A stretch of 64,000 nt of DNA, from assembly GCF_019977735.1 (NCBI RefSeq), contig NZ_AP025018.1:930001-994000 (forward strand), given 5' to 3'. Below, piece by piece: positions 43,773-53,896 of the stretch (position 1 is the stretch's first letter; the number at the start of each line of letters is the position of its first letter). The DNA is from Calothrix sp. PCC 7716. Its GTDB lineage: Bacteria > Cyanobacteriota > Cyanobacteriia > Cyanobacteriales > Nostocaceae. The notes beneath the pieces were generated by a model. That model was not told the origin of the DNA, searched no databases, and worked only from the letters and a program-made list of their open reading frames with translations. The translations under genes and the position numbers were made by a program.

Positions 43773-45692
43773 CTACAAGAGTTGAATCAATTTTTGAAAC
43801 TCTATATCTTGGGCAATATCATCAAAATTTGTATCGTTTTCTGCTTCTTCTTTGTAACTAGGGTCAAGATTTATTGCTTCTTGTAAATTTTCTAAAGCTA
43901 AATCTACTTCTTTCTCCAACGCATAACAAACTGCCTTATTATAATAAGCATCGGCATAATCAGGTTTTATTTCCAGTGCTTTGTCGAAACTATCAATAGC
44001 GTCTTCATCAAATCCCAGTTTCATAAGAGTGTAACCTCGCTTATTCCAAGCTTTGGCAAATTCTGGTTTTAATTCGATAGCTTTATTAAAGGATGATATA
44101 GCTTCTTCGTATTCTTCTAATTCTTGTAATGTCAATCCTCTATTTAACCAGGCAGATGCATCATCTGGTTTAATTTGTACGGCTTTATTAAACGAGTTAA
44201 AAGCTTCTTGATACTGATTAAGATAACCCAAAGCTACACCACGATTCGACCAAGCTTTATAGTAGTTTGGTTTATATTCTATAGCTTTATCATAGCAACT
44301 AATTGCCCCTGGAAATCGTTTTATTTTTGCTAAAGCTAAACCTCTGTTAAACCAAGCGTCAGGGTTTTCTGGTTCAATCTCTAGTGCGTCATCGTAGCAG
44401 GCAATTGCATCTTGATAACGTTTTTGAGCAAAAAGTTCTTCACCTTCTTTTATATATTCATCTGCTGTTAATTGTTGTGGTTTATCTTGTAATGTTTCTT
44501 CAATAGGGGTAACATTCGCTAGTTTCTCTAAAACAAGTTCTTTTTTCTGTTGAGCATCATTTTGCAATTCTGAGAGTTGAGAGACAAACTCCAACTCTAA
44601 TTTTTCCATTTTTTCTAAGATTAAAGATTGTTGTTCCTGAGTATTTAACTGAAGTTCTAAAAATTGAGCAGCAAATTCCGAACCTGATTTTTCTATGTTT
44701 TCCAGTATTAAGTCTTTACGACGTTGAGTGTCTGCTTGCAACTCTGAAAGTAAAGAAGCAAATTCTGACTGCATTTTTTCTAAATGCTGAATTATTTTAT
44801 CGCGCGCTTGTTCAGCATCAGTTTGTAAAGCTTGTAGTTGAGAAGCATATTGTAATTGTAACTCTCCTGAAATTTGCAAAAGTTGCTGTTGAGCTTGAGA
44901 TTGTAATTCCAAAATTATATTTTTGGCTTCATCTTTATATTTAGATATATCGGTAACTACTATGTCTTTTTGTTGTTGAGCATCTAATTGCAAACTAGAA
45001 AAATGAGATGCTATTTGAGACTCTAATTTGAGAATATTTTCTAAAGTCTCATCTGTTTTTTGCTTGGCGCCTAAATTTTGGTTATTAAGTTGAGTCTCGA
45101 ATTCTGTTTCTAAATTATCTACTAAATTATCTATTTTTTGTTGAGCAGATTTAATTAATGTTTCTAGCTGTGATAATAACTGGTATGAAGATTGAGATAG
45201 CTCGGAGGTAACTAACGGTAAATTTTGTTTTTCTAATTTAATGCTGTTGCGTAGCTTTTCTGCTTCTTGTTCTAATTCGTGTACTATTGCCTGATTTCTT
45301 TGAATCGCTTTTTCGGCTTGCTGTTCAACAATGGTTAGCTGTTTTTGCAATTCTGTCACCCCTTGAACTTCCGAAGTAGCCCTATTTACAATTTCCCGTA
45401 GTGCTGCACGTCGCAGCAGCCAAAATGATGCGAGTGCTGCTACTGGAAATAATATCCAAATAATTATACCAATATTTATTAGAGTGTTTGTACTGTTGTT
45501 GCGTTCTGTTGCAGGCGCCAGTTGTGCCAAATGTGAGTCTTGCGTTTTAGTTGCTAATGCAGTGCTGTGAATGCTGGCGCCACTAATAGACAGTAAAACA
45601 GTGGTCAAGACTGTAGTACTTTTGAATGCGAAGGCGCCGATGATTTGATTAAACATCATGCCAATGTATCTCCATAATTTTGGCTGCGGCAT
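43773..45692 (-). CDS. Membrane-anchored coiled-coil TPR protein
   Basis: About 639 residues if started at ATG 45692; an ATG at 45659 with GGAG upstream is an alternative, and the frame to 45791 overlaps the preceding gene. A hydrophobic N-terminus and a second TM (near LINIGIIIWILFPVAALASFWLL) are followed by about 300 residues of regular coiled coil with repeated 30-residue blocks (…LQxDAQQxKDxILxxxEKxxSEFAxQLxEL…). Six to seven TPR units then form the C-terminus (about 420-630). It lies 32 bp after the VirB10-like gene and closes the type IV-like cluster, suggesting a scaffold for that machine. Confidence 0.75.
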   Translation of the reverse strand: MPQPKLWRYIGMMFNQIIGAFAFKSTTVLTTVLLSISGASIHSTALATKTQDSHLAQLAPATERNNSTNTLINIGIIIWILFPVAALASFWLLRRAALREIVNRATSEVQGVTELQKQLTIVEQQAEKAIQRNQAIVHELEQEAEKLRNSIKLEKQNLPLVTSELSQSSYQLLSQLETLIKSAQQKIDNLVDNLETEFETQLNNQNLGAKQKTDETLENILKLESQIASHFSSLQLDAQQQKDIVVTDISKYKDEAKNIILELQSQAQQQLLQISGELQLQYASQLQALQTDAEQARDKIIQHLEKMQSEFASLLSELQADTQRRKDLILENIEKSGSEFAAQFLELQLNTQEQQSLILEKMEKLELEFVSQLSELQNDAQQKKELVLEKLANVTPIEETLQDKPQQLTADEYIKEGEELFAQKRYQDAIACYDDALEIEPENPDAWFNRGLALAKIKRFPGAISCYDKAIEYKPNYYKAWSNRGVALGYLNQYQEAFNSFNKAVQIKPDDASAWLNRGLTLQELEEYEEAISSFNKAIELKPEFAKAWNKRGYTLMKLGFDEDAIDSFDKALEIKPDYADAYYNKAVCYALEKEVDLALENLQEAINLDPSYKEEAENDTNFDDIAQDIEFQKLIQLL

Positions 45693-45724
45693 ATTATTCA
45701 AATTTAGCAGCCAAATCAGGATTG

Positions 45725-47278
45725 TTAAATCTGAAGCTGTACGATTTGATTTACATATACTTCGACGTTTGTACCCGCACGTAAAAACCAAATATTTCCC
45801 CGTCCCATCATTTCGGAAATTGCTTGCTGGTTACGGACTGTAATTTGAGGTATCAAAGAACTCATACCTCCTTCTAACACTCCTGTAAATACGTTGCCTC
45901 TAGGATTACTATCGGTAACAATGTTGCCGGTTGCTGTTGTAATGTATTGTGTTTGCGGACGGTTAAGTATTTCTGCTGCTTTCCCAATTCCTCCTAAAGC
46001 AAACAATCCTGCGTCCATTCCAGCAACGGCGCCACCTCTATCATGATATTTATTGGCGATTAGTGGTGTTCCTTTCGGCGCCCGAATTTTGATTGCACCT
46101 GATGGTAAAGTTACTTCTGTCGGTTTACCATCTTTTTGCACCATAACTGAGACTACCTTTAAATCGAGCATTCCACCTTCACTTATTCTATTGATTTGCG
46201 TTAGTAGTTCTGTTCCTGTAGGTAGAGCGATTTGGTCATCTGGAGTTTTTAATGGTTGCTTTAAAGTAACAATAAAAGTGTTGTCGTTAGTATTGTCATT
46301 ATTACTTCCAGTTCTGTTGATTTCTCCAAACAACGCGGTTGATAATACTGCTTTTGTGCTGGTTCCTGCTGCTACAGATTTACCCGTCTGATTAACTGGA
46401 TTTGCAACCGGGATATTTTGAGTAGTTTGTATTGGTGTTACTGGTTGCGGTATGGTTGGTAGTAAACTAGCTGCCAATGGTGGCTCAACTTTTGCTGGCG
46501 CCAATTGTGGTAAGGTTGGTGGTGCTGCTACAACTGGATTTGGTTGTTTAGTTGGTTGTTGAATTACAGGTTGTGGAACTCGAACGATACGTTCAACTGT
46601 GACTGTGCGAGGTACTATACGTTCGACTGTGACGGTACGAGGTATATAAACTGTTGGCGCCGGAGTTGGAACTCTTTGTACTACTACTCTGGTTATTTCT
46701 TTTGGTTTTGTTTCTGTCTGTACGGTGGGAGTTGGTTTTTGGTTAAGTTGTGGTTGCGCTGTTCTTAATTGTAACTGTGCAGCTTTGACGGCATTTGCTT
46801 GTTCTGCTAGTGCTAACTTTGTTTTTAGAACTTCTATTTCAGCTTCTGGTTTGGGTTGTGTTGGTTCGCTAATTGGAATTTGAGGTTTTTCGGGAACATA
46901 AGCAGTTTGCTGTTGCGGACTTGTTCCATTCATCATTTTAGATAGAAATACACCTCCTACTAATACTGTAATTAAAGTAGTGGCGCCTACTAAGCTTGCT
47001 TTTGCGAAAGGATTTGCAGCTAGTGGTTGTTTTGTACGAGATAATTGAGGTTGTGATTGTAAGTCTGAGGCTTCATCGTTGGTAATAGCTAATGCACTTT
47101 GTTCTGGATTGGTATTATTTACATTATTTGTTAAGCCAACTTCTTCAAAGCCAACTAAATCAGCCATCCGAATTTGCCAGTCATATGAATTGAGACTATG
47201 CTCATTATTAATATTTGGGTTGTTTTCTTCTATAGTTTGGGGTTTAACGCCGTTTTTAGATAATGGTTGTTGACTCAT
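45725..47278 (-). CDS. VirB10/TrbI-like protein
   Basis: 517 residues. A cytosolic N-terminus (1-95) is followed by one TM (about 97-115), a long Pro/Gln/Thr-rich linker (130-300) and a C-terminal beta-domain. That domain contains VILSTALF-like GEINR, LPTGTELLTQINRISEGGMLDLKVVSV and GNVFTGVLEGGMSSLIPQI, the VirB10-type pattern in type IV secretion. VirB10 spans the inner membrane and periplasm and transmits energy to the outer complex. Here it stands next to seven other minus-strand genes whose order resembles a virB operon. Confidence 0.75.
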   Translation of the reverse strand: MSQQPLSKNGVKPQTIEENNPNINNEHSLNSYDWQIRMADLVGFEEVGLTNNVNNTNPEQSALAITNDEASDLQSQPQLSRTKQPLAANPFAKASLVGATTLITVLVGGVFLSKMMNGTSPQQQTAYVPEKPQIPISEPTQPKPEAEIEVLKTKLALAEQANAVKAAQLQLRTAQPQLNQKPTPTVQTETKPKEITRVVVQRVPTPAPTVYIPRTVTVERIVPRTVTVERIVRVPQPVIQQPTKQPNPVVAAPPTLPQLAPAKVEPPLAASLLPTIPQPVTPIQTTQNIPVANPVNQTGKSVAAGTSTKAVLSTALFGEINRTGSNNDNTNDNTFIVTLKQPLKTPDDQIALPTGTELLTQINRISEGGMLDLKVVSVMVQKDGKPTEVTLPSGAIKIRAPKGTPLIANKYHDRGGAVAGMDAGLFALGGIGKAAEILNRPQTQYITTATGNIVTDSNPRGNVFTGVLEGGMSSLIPQITVRNQQAISEMMGRGNIWFLRAGTNVEVYVNQIVQLQI

Positions 47279-47318
47279 AATAGTAATATTTTAGGTATTA
47301 TATTTTAGGTATGATGTT

Positions 47319-48002
47319 TTATAAGCAGGATTTATCTTCGATGTCGCAAATATTATAAATTTGTAGTCGAGTTTCACCAAGTTTGTAGACTGCAGAATGT
47401 AAAGGAGTTGGAGCTTCAGACGAAGCAATTGTTTGTGTATCTATGGCGCGAACTAAAATTTGCTTATTGAAAGGGATTGGTTCTCCAATCTTATCATAAC
47501 CTGTAAGAAATAAGCGGTTTGCTATGATTCTAACTTTCCATTTTCCTTCACCTATTTGCTCTGGTAAAGATAAATGTTTTATAACCAATAAACCTTCGGC
47601 ATCGCGAATTGAGTTATTAAAGTTGTTTCTAGCAAGACTTTGACTAATTTCTGTTGAAACCTTTTGCCGAATGTCTCCCGATAAAAGTTGTGATGTAATT
47701 TGCCAAACAGTTTCTTGTGATTGTTTTTCTGACCAGGTAAACATTAAAGTTGTAGCTTCGCCAATAAAACGCCTAATTGTTTCTTGATGACGTTCTAAAT
47801 TAGGTTTTGTGTCTACTACTATACCACGTCCATCTGCCAATTGTACTAAGCTTTGTGGTCGGGCGCCATTAAGTCGCTGCAACATTGAACCATGAAATAT
47901 TAATAAAAGTAATATAATTATATTTAAACCAAAACTTGCCACAGCAAATATTGGCAGAATACTAATGTTTATTTTCTGGTTTTTTTGATTGAGTAAGCTC
48001 AT
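47319..48002 (-). CDS. Single-TM periplasmic protein, VirB8-position paralogue 1
   Basis: 227 residues: a short N-terminus, one TM (about 15-38), then LNGARPQSLVQLADGRGIVV, RHQETIRRFIGEATTLMFTWSEK, and a globular alpha/beta domain. The topology (cytosolic tail, one TM, periplasmic domain of about 170 residues) is that of VirB8/TraE proteins. It is homologous to the next protein upstream (NLVQLIDGKP, RDPEFIRQFVGKIMTATFDWSGK), so the cluster carries two VirB8-like paralogues. Assignment is by topology and position, not by a diagnostic motif. Confidence 0.6.
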   Translation of the reverse strand: MSLLNQKNQKINISILPIFAVASFGLNIIILLLLIFHGSMLQRLNGARPQSLVQLADGRGIVVDTKPNLERHQETIRRFIGEATTLMFTWSEKQSQETVWQITSQLLSGDIRQKVSTEISQSLARNNFNNSIRDAEGLLVIKHLSLPEQIGEGKWKVRIIANRLFLTGYDKIGEPIPFNKQILVRAIDTQTIASSEAPTPLHSAVYKLGETRLQIYNICDIEDKSCL

Positions 48003-48013
48003 GATTCACTAAC

Positions 48014-48823
48014 CTATCTAGTAAAATTTCCAGTATTGAGATTTGGACTACAGCTATTTGGTTTATTTTCGTAAGGGCTAATTATACATAAATCACTAAT
48101 TTCATAAATTTCTAGTTTTGATGAACGAACGTTGTAAATGGCTTTTTGTAATTCTGTAATATCTTTTTTTGAAGTATAATCATAATAATCTACTGCTTGA
48201 ACTAAAAAATCTTTGTTAAAAGGTGTTAAGAATTTTTTGTTATCGCTACGTCGAGTTTGAACAATATTAGCAACCATGCCGACACGCCATTTACCTGGTG
48301 CGATTTTTTCAGGGGGATAGACTCTTTGAATAACTAACTCTGATTGAATAACTTGATTGCTATTAGAAAAAATTTCGGGTGGTGTCATATCGGCAATTTG
48401 TTCTAAAAAACCATGACGAAAATCTTCTGAAAGCGCAAAACTAGCAATCCAACTACTTGTAGAAACTTTTTTGACAAGACCTTTTTGTGTTTTGATGGGT
48501 ATTCCCGTATCGGTTTTGAGATTCGTTGCATCATCTAGTGTAGCTGGTGGAAGTTTACCCGACCAATCAAATGTTGCAGTCATTATTTTACCAACAAATT
48601 GGCGAATAAACTCTGGGTCACGTTCTAAATTATCAATTGGAGGTGCTGGTTTGCCATCGATAAGCTGAACTAAGTTTGGTGGTTTGCGATTAACTACATT
48701 GCGAATAGTTAAACCTTGAAAGAGTAACACAATTAAAGCTATAGAGTTTAAACCTAAAATGGCAATGACAAATATCGTCAAAAAATTAACTTGAGTTTTT
48801 TTCTCTTGTAATAATCTGGTCAT
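48014..48823 (-). CDS. Single-TM periplasmic protein, VirB8-position paralogue 2
   Basis: 269 residues with the same plan as its neighbour: TM about 16-38, then PPNLVQLIDGKPAPP and a periplasmic domain containing FIRQFVGKIMTATFDWSGKLP and NKDFLVQAVDYYDY. 11 bp separate it from the downstream paralogue and 3 bp from the upstream gene, so they are surely co-transcribed. Likely a structural inner-membrane component. Family by inference. Confidence 0.6.
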   Translation of the reverse strand: MTRLLQEKKTQVNFLTIFVIAILGLNSIALIVLLFQGLTIRNVVNRKPPNLVQLIDGKPAPPIDNLERDPEFIRQFVGKIMTATFDWSGKLPPATLDDATNLKTDTGIPIKTQKGLVKKVSTSSWIASFALSEDFRHGFLEQIADMTPPEIFSNSNQVIQSELVIQRVYPPEKIAPGKWRVGMVANIVQTRRSDNKKFLTPFNKDFLVQAVDYYDYTSKKDITELQKAIYNVRSSKLEIYEISDLCIISPYENKPNSCSPNLNTGNFTR

Positions 48824-48826
48824 AGT

Positions 48827-49879
48827 TTATACCCTCTGTTGTACCCAAACGGCGCCATAACTGATAGCATTAAATACGGCAAATCCTGCAAGTGCCGCTA
48901 ATAATAAAGATATTAAAGGAGCTAAAGTTCCTAAAAAAATTAAGAACCACATCAAATCTGGTTCAGTAGCAATATTTTGTGCGGAAGTGTTTACAATAGC
49001 TACAGAAGTGATTAAAGCAATAATATTAAAAGAAAGCTTGGCGATTCCCAACGATAAAAAACCTGTAAGCCAAGCATATATTGGTTTGCCAGCAACGGGT
49101 AGTAAAGACCCTCCAACTGCAAGAGGTCCCAAAGTCGCAACAAGTAACATTGTTGCTTCAATTAAATTTTGAAATGCCGACTGTAAAGATACTAAAAAAT
49201 ATTTTATGCTTGTTTGTGTTGTCGAGCCGAGTAAAGAATTGAATGCTAGTTCAGATACAGTATCGTTACTAACGACTATTTGATTAACTTTCGTTTCTAG
49301 TCTGGTTATCCAAGGTTGTGTACCGTATAAATTACGATATTCTAGCCAAACTGCGTCTATTTTTTCTTTAGCTTTGATTAAACATTGCGTTTGTTGTTCA
49401 CCTATTAATGATTGACATGGACGAAACAAGGCGCCTGCTACTTCTTCAGCTACGCTCATACTAAGTGCTTGCTGATAAGCTTTATTAACATCGGTAGTTT
49501 GTATAACTTGCTGATTAATTGTATTAATAAAATTACGTACACCCAACGTTAAATTCGATAATGGTGTACCATTACCAGGGTTAGCGAGTAACAACACTAC
49601 TAATATTGGAAAAATTAAAGAAGAAATTGGACGGGAGAAATCATTATCAACGACATCGCGTAACCATTGCATCATGAAAATAATTAAAGTTCCAACAGCA
49701 AAAAATATGCCTAATTTGGTTAAAACACCATATAAATTATTATTCGTATTATTTTGCAATAAATCTATCCATTGTTTATCCCAACCACTAGTTACACTTT
49801 GGGCTGTAAGGGCGCCATCTCTAAAAATATCATTAGTACCGAGTGCAGCAAATAAATTTGAACAAGTATGAAACCACAT
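48827..49879 (-). CDS. Polytopic membrane protein, VirB6/TrbL-position
   Basis: 350 residues. A short N-terminal region is followed by TMs near 50-70, 82-100, and four in the C-terminal half (about 225-345). A large central loop contains Cys residues (FRPCQSLIGEQQTQCLIKAK). The overall plan, with a big periplasmic loop between two TM groups, resembles VirB6/TrbL channel components. It is tightly packed between the VirB5-position and VirB8-position genes. Confidence 0.6.
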   Translation of the reverse strand: MWFHTCSNLFAALGTNDIFRDGALTAQSVTSGWDKQWIDLLQNNTNNNLYGVLTKLGIFFAVGTLIIFMMQWLRDVVDNDFSRPISSLIFPILVVLLLANPGNGTPLSNLTLGVRNFINTINQQVIQTTDVNKAYQQALSMSVAEEVAGALFRPCQSLIGEQQTQCLIKAKEKIDAVWLEYRNLYGTQPWITRLETKVNQIVVSNDTVSELAFNSLLGSTTQTSIKYFLVSLQSAFQNLIEATMLLVATLGPLAVGGSLLPVAGKPIYAWLTGFLSLGIAKLSFNIIALITSVAIVNTSAQNIATEPDLMWFLIFLGTLAPLISLLLAALAGFAVFNAISYGAVWVQQRV

Positions 49880-49906
49880 TTTATGATTTTTATTATATTA
49901 TCTTAA

Positions 49907-50794
49907 CTACTTTCTACCTATTAAATCAGTTTGTGAAGTCACCCTTAAAAGTCGTGCTACTTCCGCTGAAGTATCAACCCTTCTCGCACGATTAGCATCA
50001 TCAACTTGCTGAGATATATTAGCAAGATTTAAATTAGAATATTGCAAATCTCGATGTATTGATATAGTCGTAGCTAAAGTTTCTCCTGCAATTTTAGATT
50101 GTTGATTTTGAATATTAATATTTTGTAGTTCCAAATCAGCCAAACCTTCCCAAGTTAACTGAGTTAACTTCGATTGACTACTTAACATCGAACCAAAAGA
50201 TGGATTAATAGCGCCTAAAGTAGAAGCTGCTAAATTACCAATGCCATTAGCAGCAGCTTGAATTTCGATTTCCTTTTGTTTCTTATTAATACTCGCGGTA
50301 TTAGCCAACTCAGACACTTTACTAACCGTGATTTGAGTATTCTGTAACTGACCCTTTAACTTACTCTGCCCATTACTACCCAAAACACCATCAACAGAAG
50401 CGCGAGTAATTTGACGCTGAACTTCATTACCTACAATCATTCCAAACACAGCAGAATTATTCTCATACTTACTAGATATCGAATATGGAATAACCCCATC
50501 TTTAACAGATTTAGCAGCCGCATTAGGATTTGGAATATTTAAGGCGCCATTAGAATTTGCAATAGCAGTTTGAGACTGAGACTCCAAAGGCTTCATCTCC
50601 GAAATATTACTATTTAAATAATTTTTAAAATCATTAGCATAATATTGAAAATCAGTCCAAACATCGCCCAACCCTGCCATAGCTGGTAAACTTCCTAAAA
50701 AAGCAATTGAACTCAAAAGTAGGTGCGGCAAAAGCCACCTTACCTTATTCTCCTCTTTCTTTGCGTCCTTTGCGTCCTTTGCGGTTCGTTTCAT
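49907..50794 (-). CDS. Secreted helical protein, VirB5/TrbJ-position
   Basis: 295 residues from ATG 50794, which lies 7 nt after the VirB4-like stop; ATG 50821 would overlap it. A signal peptide (LLPHLLLSSIAFLGSLPAMAG, given here in part) is followed by an almost wholly helical mature domain rich in Gln, Asn and Ser, as in TrbJ/VirB5 pilus-tip proteins. The first about 15 residues (KRTAKDAKDAKKEE) are encoded by the dispersed CGCAAAGGA repeat, an unusual coding use of that repeat; a later start beyond it is possible. Confidence 0.6.
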   Translation of the reverse strand: MKRTAKDAKDAKKEENKVRWLLPHLLLSSIAFLGSLPAMAGLGDVWTDFQYYANDFKNYLNSNISEMKPLESQSQTAIANSNGALNIPNPNAAAKSVKDGVIPYSISSKYENNSAVFGMIVGNEVQRQITRASVDGVLGSNGQSKLKGQLQNTQITVSKVSELANTASINKKQKEIEIQAAANGIGNLAASTLGAINPSFGSMLSSQSKLTQLTWEGLADLELQNINIQNQQSKIAGETLATTISIHRDLQYSNLNLANISQQVDDANRARRVDTSAEVARLLRVTSQTDLIGRK

Positions 50795-50801
50795 AAATCT
50801 T

Positions 50802-53549
50802 CTACTTACTCCTAATCTCATCAACTAACAGGCGTGCAAAACGAGAAATAGCCTCATACTTATCTCCATACCTCCTCAAAAAATCACTACGCGCAGATTG
50901 TTCCGAAGGATTATTAGCCACCACAGCCAACTGCTCAAAACCAGGATAATAACGACAAAACGTATAAACACCGTTATCATCCAAAAGCCACTGACTATAA
51001 ATATCTTTTTTACGCGGGAAAAAACCTTCAGAAGCATTACGCGCAATAACCTCGCGCGGATATTTTAGAATATTGACAAAACTATCAACAGCCACAGGTT
51101 GAATACGACCAATCAACCGAGTAGATAAATTCTGCAAAATCTTCGACGAAGCTTTAGACCTAGCAATAGTATCTGGGTCTTGCGCTGACAAAATCACCCT
51201 TACACCAGCTTTGGCGCCATTTGCACAAAGTCTACCAACCAAGTCAGCAATTTGGTCGAACTCAAACAAAATAGGCGCCTCATCAATAAAAAATATCGAA
51301 GCAGGACTACTCAACGCTCTACGCAAAGCTGCTGCATAAGCACTCAATGACAACAAAGCAGCATCTTCGCTATCAGATAAATTTCTCAGAGCAAAAACTA
51401 ATAGTTGAGCATTAGTCGGAAAACTCGAAGGCGCCGACACAGCTTGTCCGATACGACTTTGCAGCCAAAAGCGTAAGCGTAAATTAATAACTTCCAACGC
51501 ATCATCAACTCTATTACCCGCAGAATACAAATCAAGATGCTCGCGCGAACAGAAAGTCAAAAAATCTCTTAAAGTCGGAGTCTTTTGCCAAGCTTCAGTT
51601 CCAAACCCTTCGGTCATCGCAGCATAATAGCGCTTTTGAATACCCTCATCTGAAAAGAACGCACTCAAAGCCAAATTTAAAATCGAGCGTACAGTTTGTG
51701 ACAGCAACTGATTTTCGCTAGTTGCACCCAGCACCATTATCATTAATGCTGATTCGAGAAAAGCAATAAAATCTTGGAAACGTTCTTTTCGATCGGACAA
51801 ACTCAGCAACCGTAAATCTGGCTGTTCAAACAAATTATTTGATTGTTTAGAAATATCAAAATAGGCGCCGTTCTCCGCCATAAACTCGGTATAGTCACTA
51901 AAAGTAGAAGTTCCATCAGGTTTAGGAAAATCTAAAGCAACTACAGGCATACCGTGAGCTAAAGCTTGGGTGAGAATACCTGAAACTAATACTGATTTAC
52001 CAGCGCGAGTTGTGGCAAATAATCCCAAATTCTTATGCTGGTTAAATAAATCGAGATTTACAGGTGTTCCTCCTTCGTCGGTAATTAATTCAAACCCCTT
52101 ACCATCACCTGCTCGTGGTGTTACCAAAGGAATTAAGCCCCAAACTTCATTGGTAAGATAAAGCTGGCGCCGATTAAAAGGTTTTGCAAGTAAAGCATCC
52201 CAAACAATAGGTAAAGTTTGTAACCAAATTTTCCATGCGTATTCGGTTTCTCTAACTACACGCGCTGGACGTTGAAAACAAGTTTCAATATATCTACACG
52301 CTTCGTTTAGTTGCTCTAAATTCGAGCGGTGAACTAAAATGACAATTCCTGCTTGTATTGGTAATGCACCTTCGTATATTTGTTCTTGTGCTGCTACAGA
52401 TTTTTGAAGCTTTAATTGTGCAGCTACGTCAATAGTGTTACTTTTTTGCTGCGCTAATTTTGCTGTGACGTTTGACTGCTTCAAAACTCGTTGTAAAGTT
52501 GTTTTGACCAATGTGGGGTTTGCCGTGGTTAATTGACAAACTATTTCAGTATCAACAACTGTATCTCGTGCTAGTAACTCCCATAAATATCGTAGTTGTG
52601 CCGATTTATTTTGCCATCCTCCTGGTTTATCCAGAAATGTCATGGCGCCGACATAGCGATTTTTAACATTAATCCATTGACGGTCAGCAGCAGGTGTAGC
52701 AGAATCGATTAATAATGTAGTGCTATGAATATTTTCGATTAATAACTGACTACTTGGTAAATCAGAATGAACTTTCTCGTGCAACCCATTTTCATCTAGT
52801 ACCAATAACTGAGGAATATTAATAGGTTGAGTATCATTAAACCGTTGCCAAATTTCTTGCCAAAGTTCAACTGCACTTAAAGCTACAACATCCAAACCCA
52901 TTTTGTTAGATAAAACTTGTTCCCAACGACGAAACCCTTCTTGGTAAGCATTAGAAATAACTGTTTCAATTCGCTGGTTTTCGCTTTCTGCTGCTTCACC
53001 CTTGAATGTTAACCACCAAGACTCAGCGCGCGCTAAAAATTTCTCAATCCAGTCATTAGCAGCAGTAGTATCTGGTTCTACAGTATATGTTACATACACA
53101 CGTAGAAATTTTGGCTTACGGAAACCGGAACGAGTTAGTTGTTGCGCTCGCGCTCGTTCTGAGGTTAGCAAATACTGTATTTCTGAAGATGCAGCCGAAT
53201 TTACTAAAGACGCTAGTTCTTGTTGACGTTGTTTATCCGAAGAAAAAGACCCCAAATGAAACGTTATTCTTTCGCCATCGGGTAAATCTTTTAAACCAGC
53301 TTCGATATTATTACAAATCGTATCAATTTGTTCGCTTCTTAAAGTTGTATGAATACCTTTACATTCAAAGCCAAAGACAAAGCATAATTTATCTTTTTGA
53401 TTTCCTTTCGTCAAAATGTAGGCGCCAATATCTCGACCATTGAGCGCAATCTGTAACATTGTTGCTAAATTTAGAGCATCCTCGAAAGGAGTCAATCTAC
53501 TTTCTTGACCTGCTACGTTTACGCTTTGTTTTCCAATTTTTTCTTTCAT
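50802..53549 (-). CDS. VirB4/TraC-type conjugal-transfer ATPase
   Basis: 915 residues from ATG 53549. The N-terminal half is a VirB4-like alpha/beta region. The ATPase half has Walker A in LFATTRAGKSVLVSG (about 515-530), Walker B in SPASIFFIDEAPILFE (about 765-780), and VRVILSAQDPDTIARS and a later Arg-rich motif as in VirB4/TraC. It energises pilus or secretion-complex assembly at the inner membrane. It overlaps the upstream VirB3-position gene by 53 bp, implying translational coupling. This is the gene that makes a type IV-like function most credible. Confidence 0.88.
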   Translation of the reverse strand: MKEKIGKQSVNVAGQESRLTPFEDALNLATMLQIALNGRDIGAYILTKGNQKDKLCFVFGFECKGIHTTLRSEQIDTICNNIEAGLKDLPDGERITFHLGSFSSDKQRQQELASLVNSAASSEIQYLLTSERARAQQLTRSGFRKPKFLRVYVTYTVEPDTTAANDWIEKFLARAESWWLTFKGEAAESENQRIETVISNAYQEGFRRWEQVLSNKMGLDVVALSAVELWQEIWQRFNDTQPINIPQLLVLDENGLHEKVHSDLPSSQLLIENIHSTTLLIDSATPAADRQWINVKNRYVGAMTFLDKPGGWQNKSAQLRYLWELLARDTVVDTEIVCQLTTANPTLVKTTLQRVLKQSNVTAKLAQQKSNTIDVAAQLKLQKSVAAQEQIYEGALPIQAGIVILVHRSNLEQLNEACRYIETCFQRPARVVRETEYAWKIWLQTLPIVWDALLAKPFNRRQLYLTNEVWGLIPLVTPRAGDGKGFELITDEGGTPVNLDLFNQHKNLGLFATTRAGKSVLVSGILTQALAHGMPVVALDFPKPDGTSTFSDYTEFMAENGAYFDISKQSNNLFEQPDLRLLSLSDRKERFQDFIAFLESALMIMVLGATSENQLLSQTVRSILNLALSAFFSDEGIQKRYYAAMTEGFGTEAWQKTPTLRDFLTFCSREHLDLYSAGNRVDDALEVINLRLRFWLQSRIGQAVSAPSSFPTNAQLLVFALRNLSDSEDAALLSLSAYAAALRRALSSPASIFFIDEAPILFEFDQIADLVGRLCANGAKAGVRVILSAQDPDTIARSKASSKILQNLSTRLIGRIQPVAVDSFVNILKYPREVIARNASEGFFPRKKDIYSQWLLDDNGVYTFCRYYPGFEQLAVVANNPSEQSARSDFLRRYGDKYEAISRFARLLVDEIRSK

Positions 53550-53874
53550 AATCAAATCCGAAAAAACTTTTATACCGAGCGGCGCCGCGTGTCCAAATAG
53601 GAACTCCTATAAACTTACTAAGAAACCGCCAACTTTTACCACCAGTTAATATCCACCAAGTAGCAATTCCCCAACCAGCAATTAATATAGTCCACAACCA
53701 TTTTTGCCATTCATCAGAAAATAAACCACCAAAAAAACCATTAACAATAAAATAAGCAAGTAGAATTATAATTATCCAAGGAAATAGTTGGTCTGCTGGA
53801 ATGGGACCTAAAGATGGTTGTGTGCCTAAAATTTGGTTTACAGGACGGAATTCTTTATCTCGGTCTTCAGCCAT
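53497..53874 (-). CDS. Two-TM protein, VirB3-position
   Basis: 125 residues with two closely spaced TMs (about 30-48 and 57-78) and a very basic C-terminus (KNWKTKRKRSRSRK). It overlaps the start of the VirB4-like gene. In virB-type operons the small two-TM VirB3 directly precedes or fuses to VirB4, matching this position and topology. No sequence signature confirms it. Confidence 0.6.
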   Translation of the reverse strand: MAEDRDKEFRPVNQILGTQPSLGPIPADQLFPWIIIILLAYFIVNGFFGGLFSDEWQKWLWTILIAGWGIATWWILTGGKSWRFLSKFIGVPIWTRGAARYKSFFGFDYERKNWKTKRKRSRSRK

Positions 53875-53896
53875 AAAATATATTAATACTTACTTG

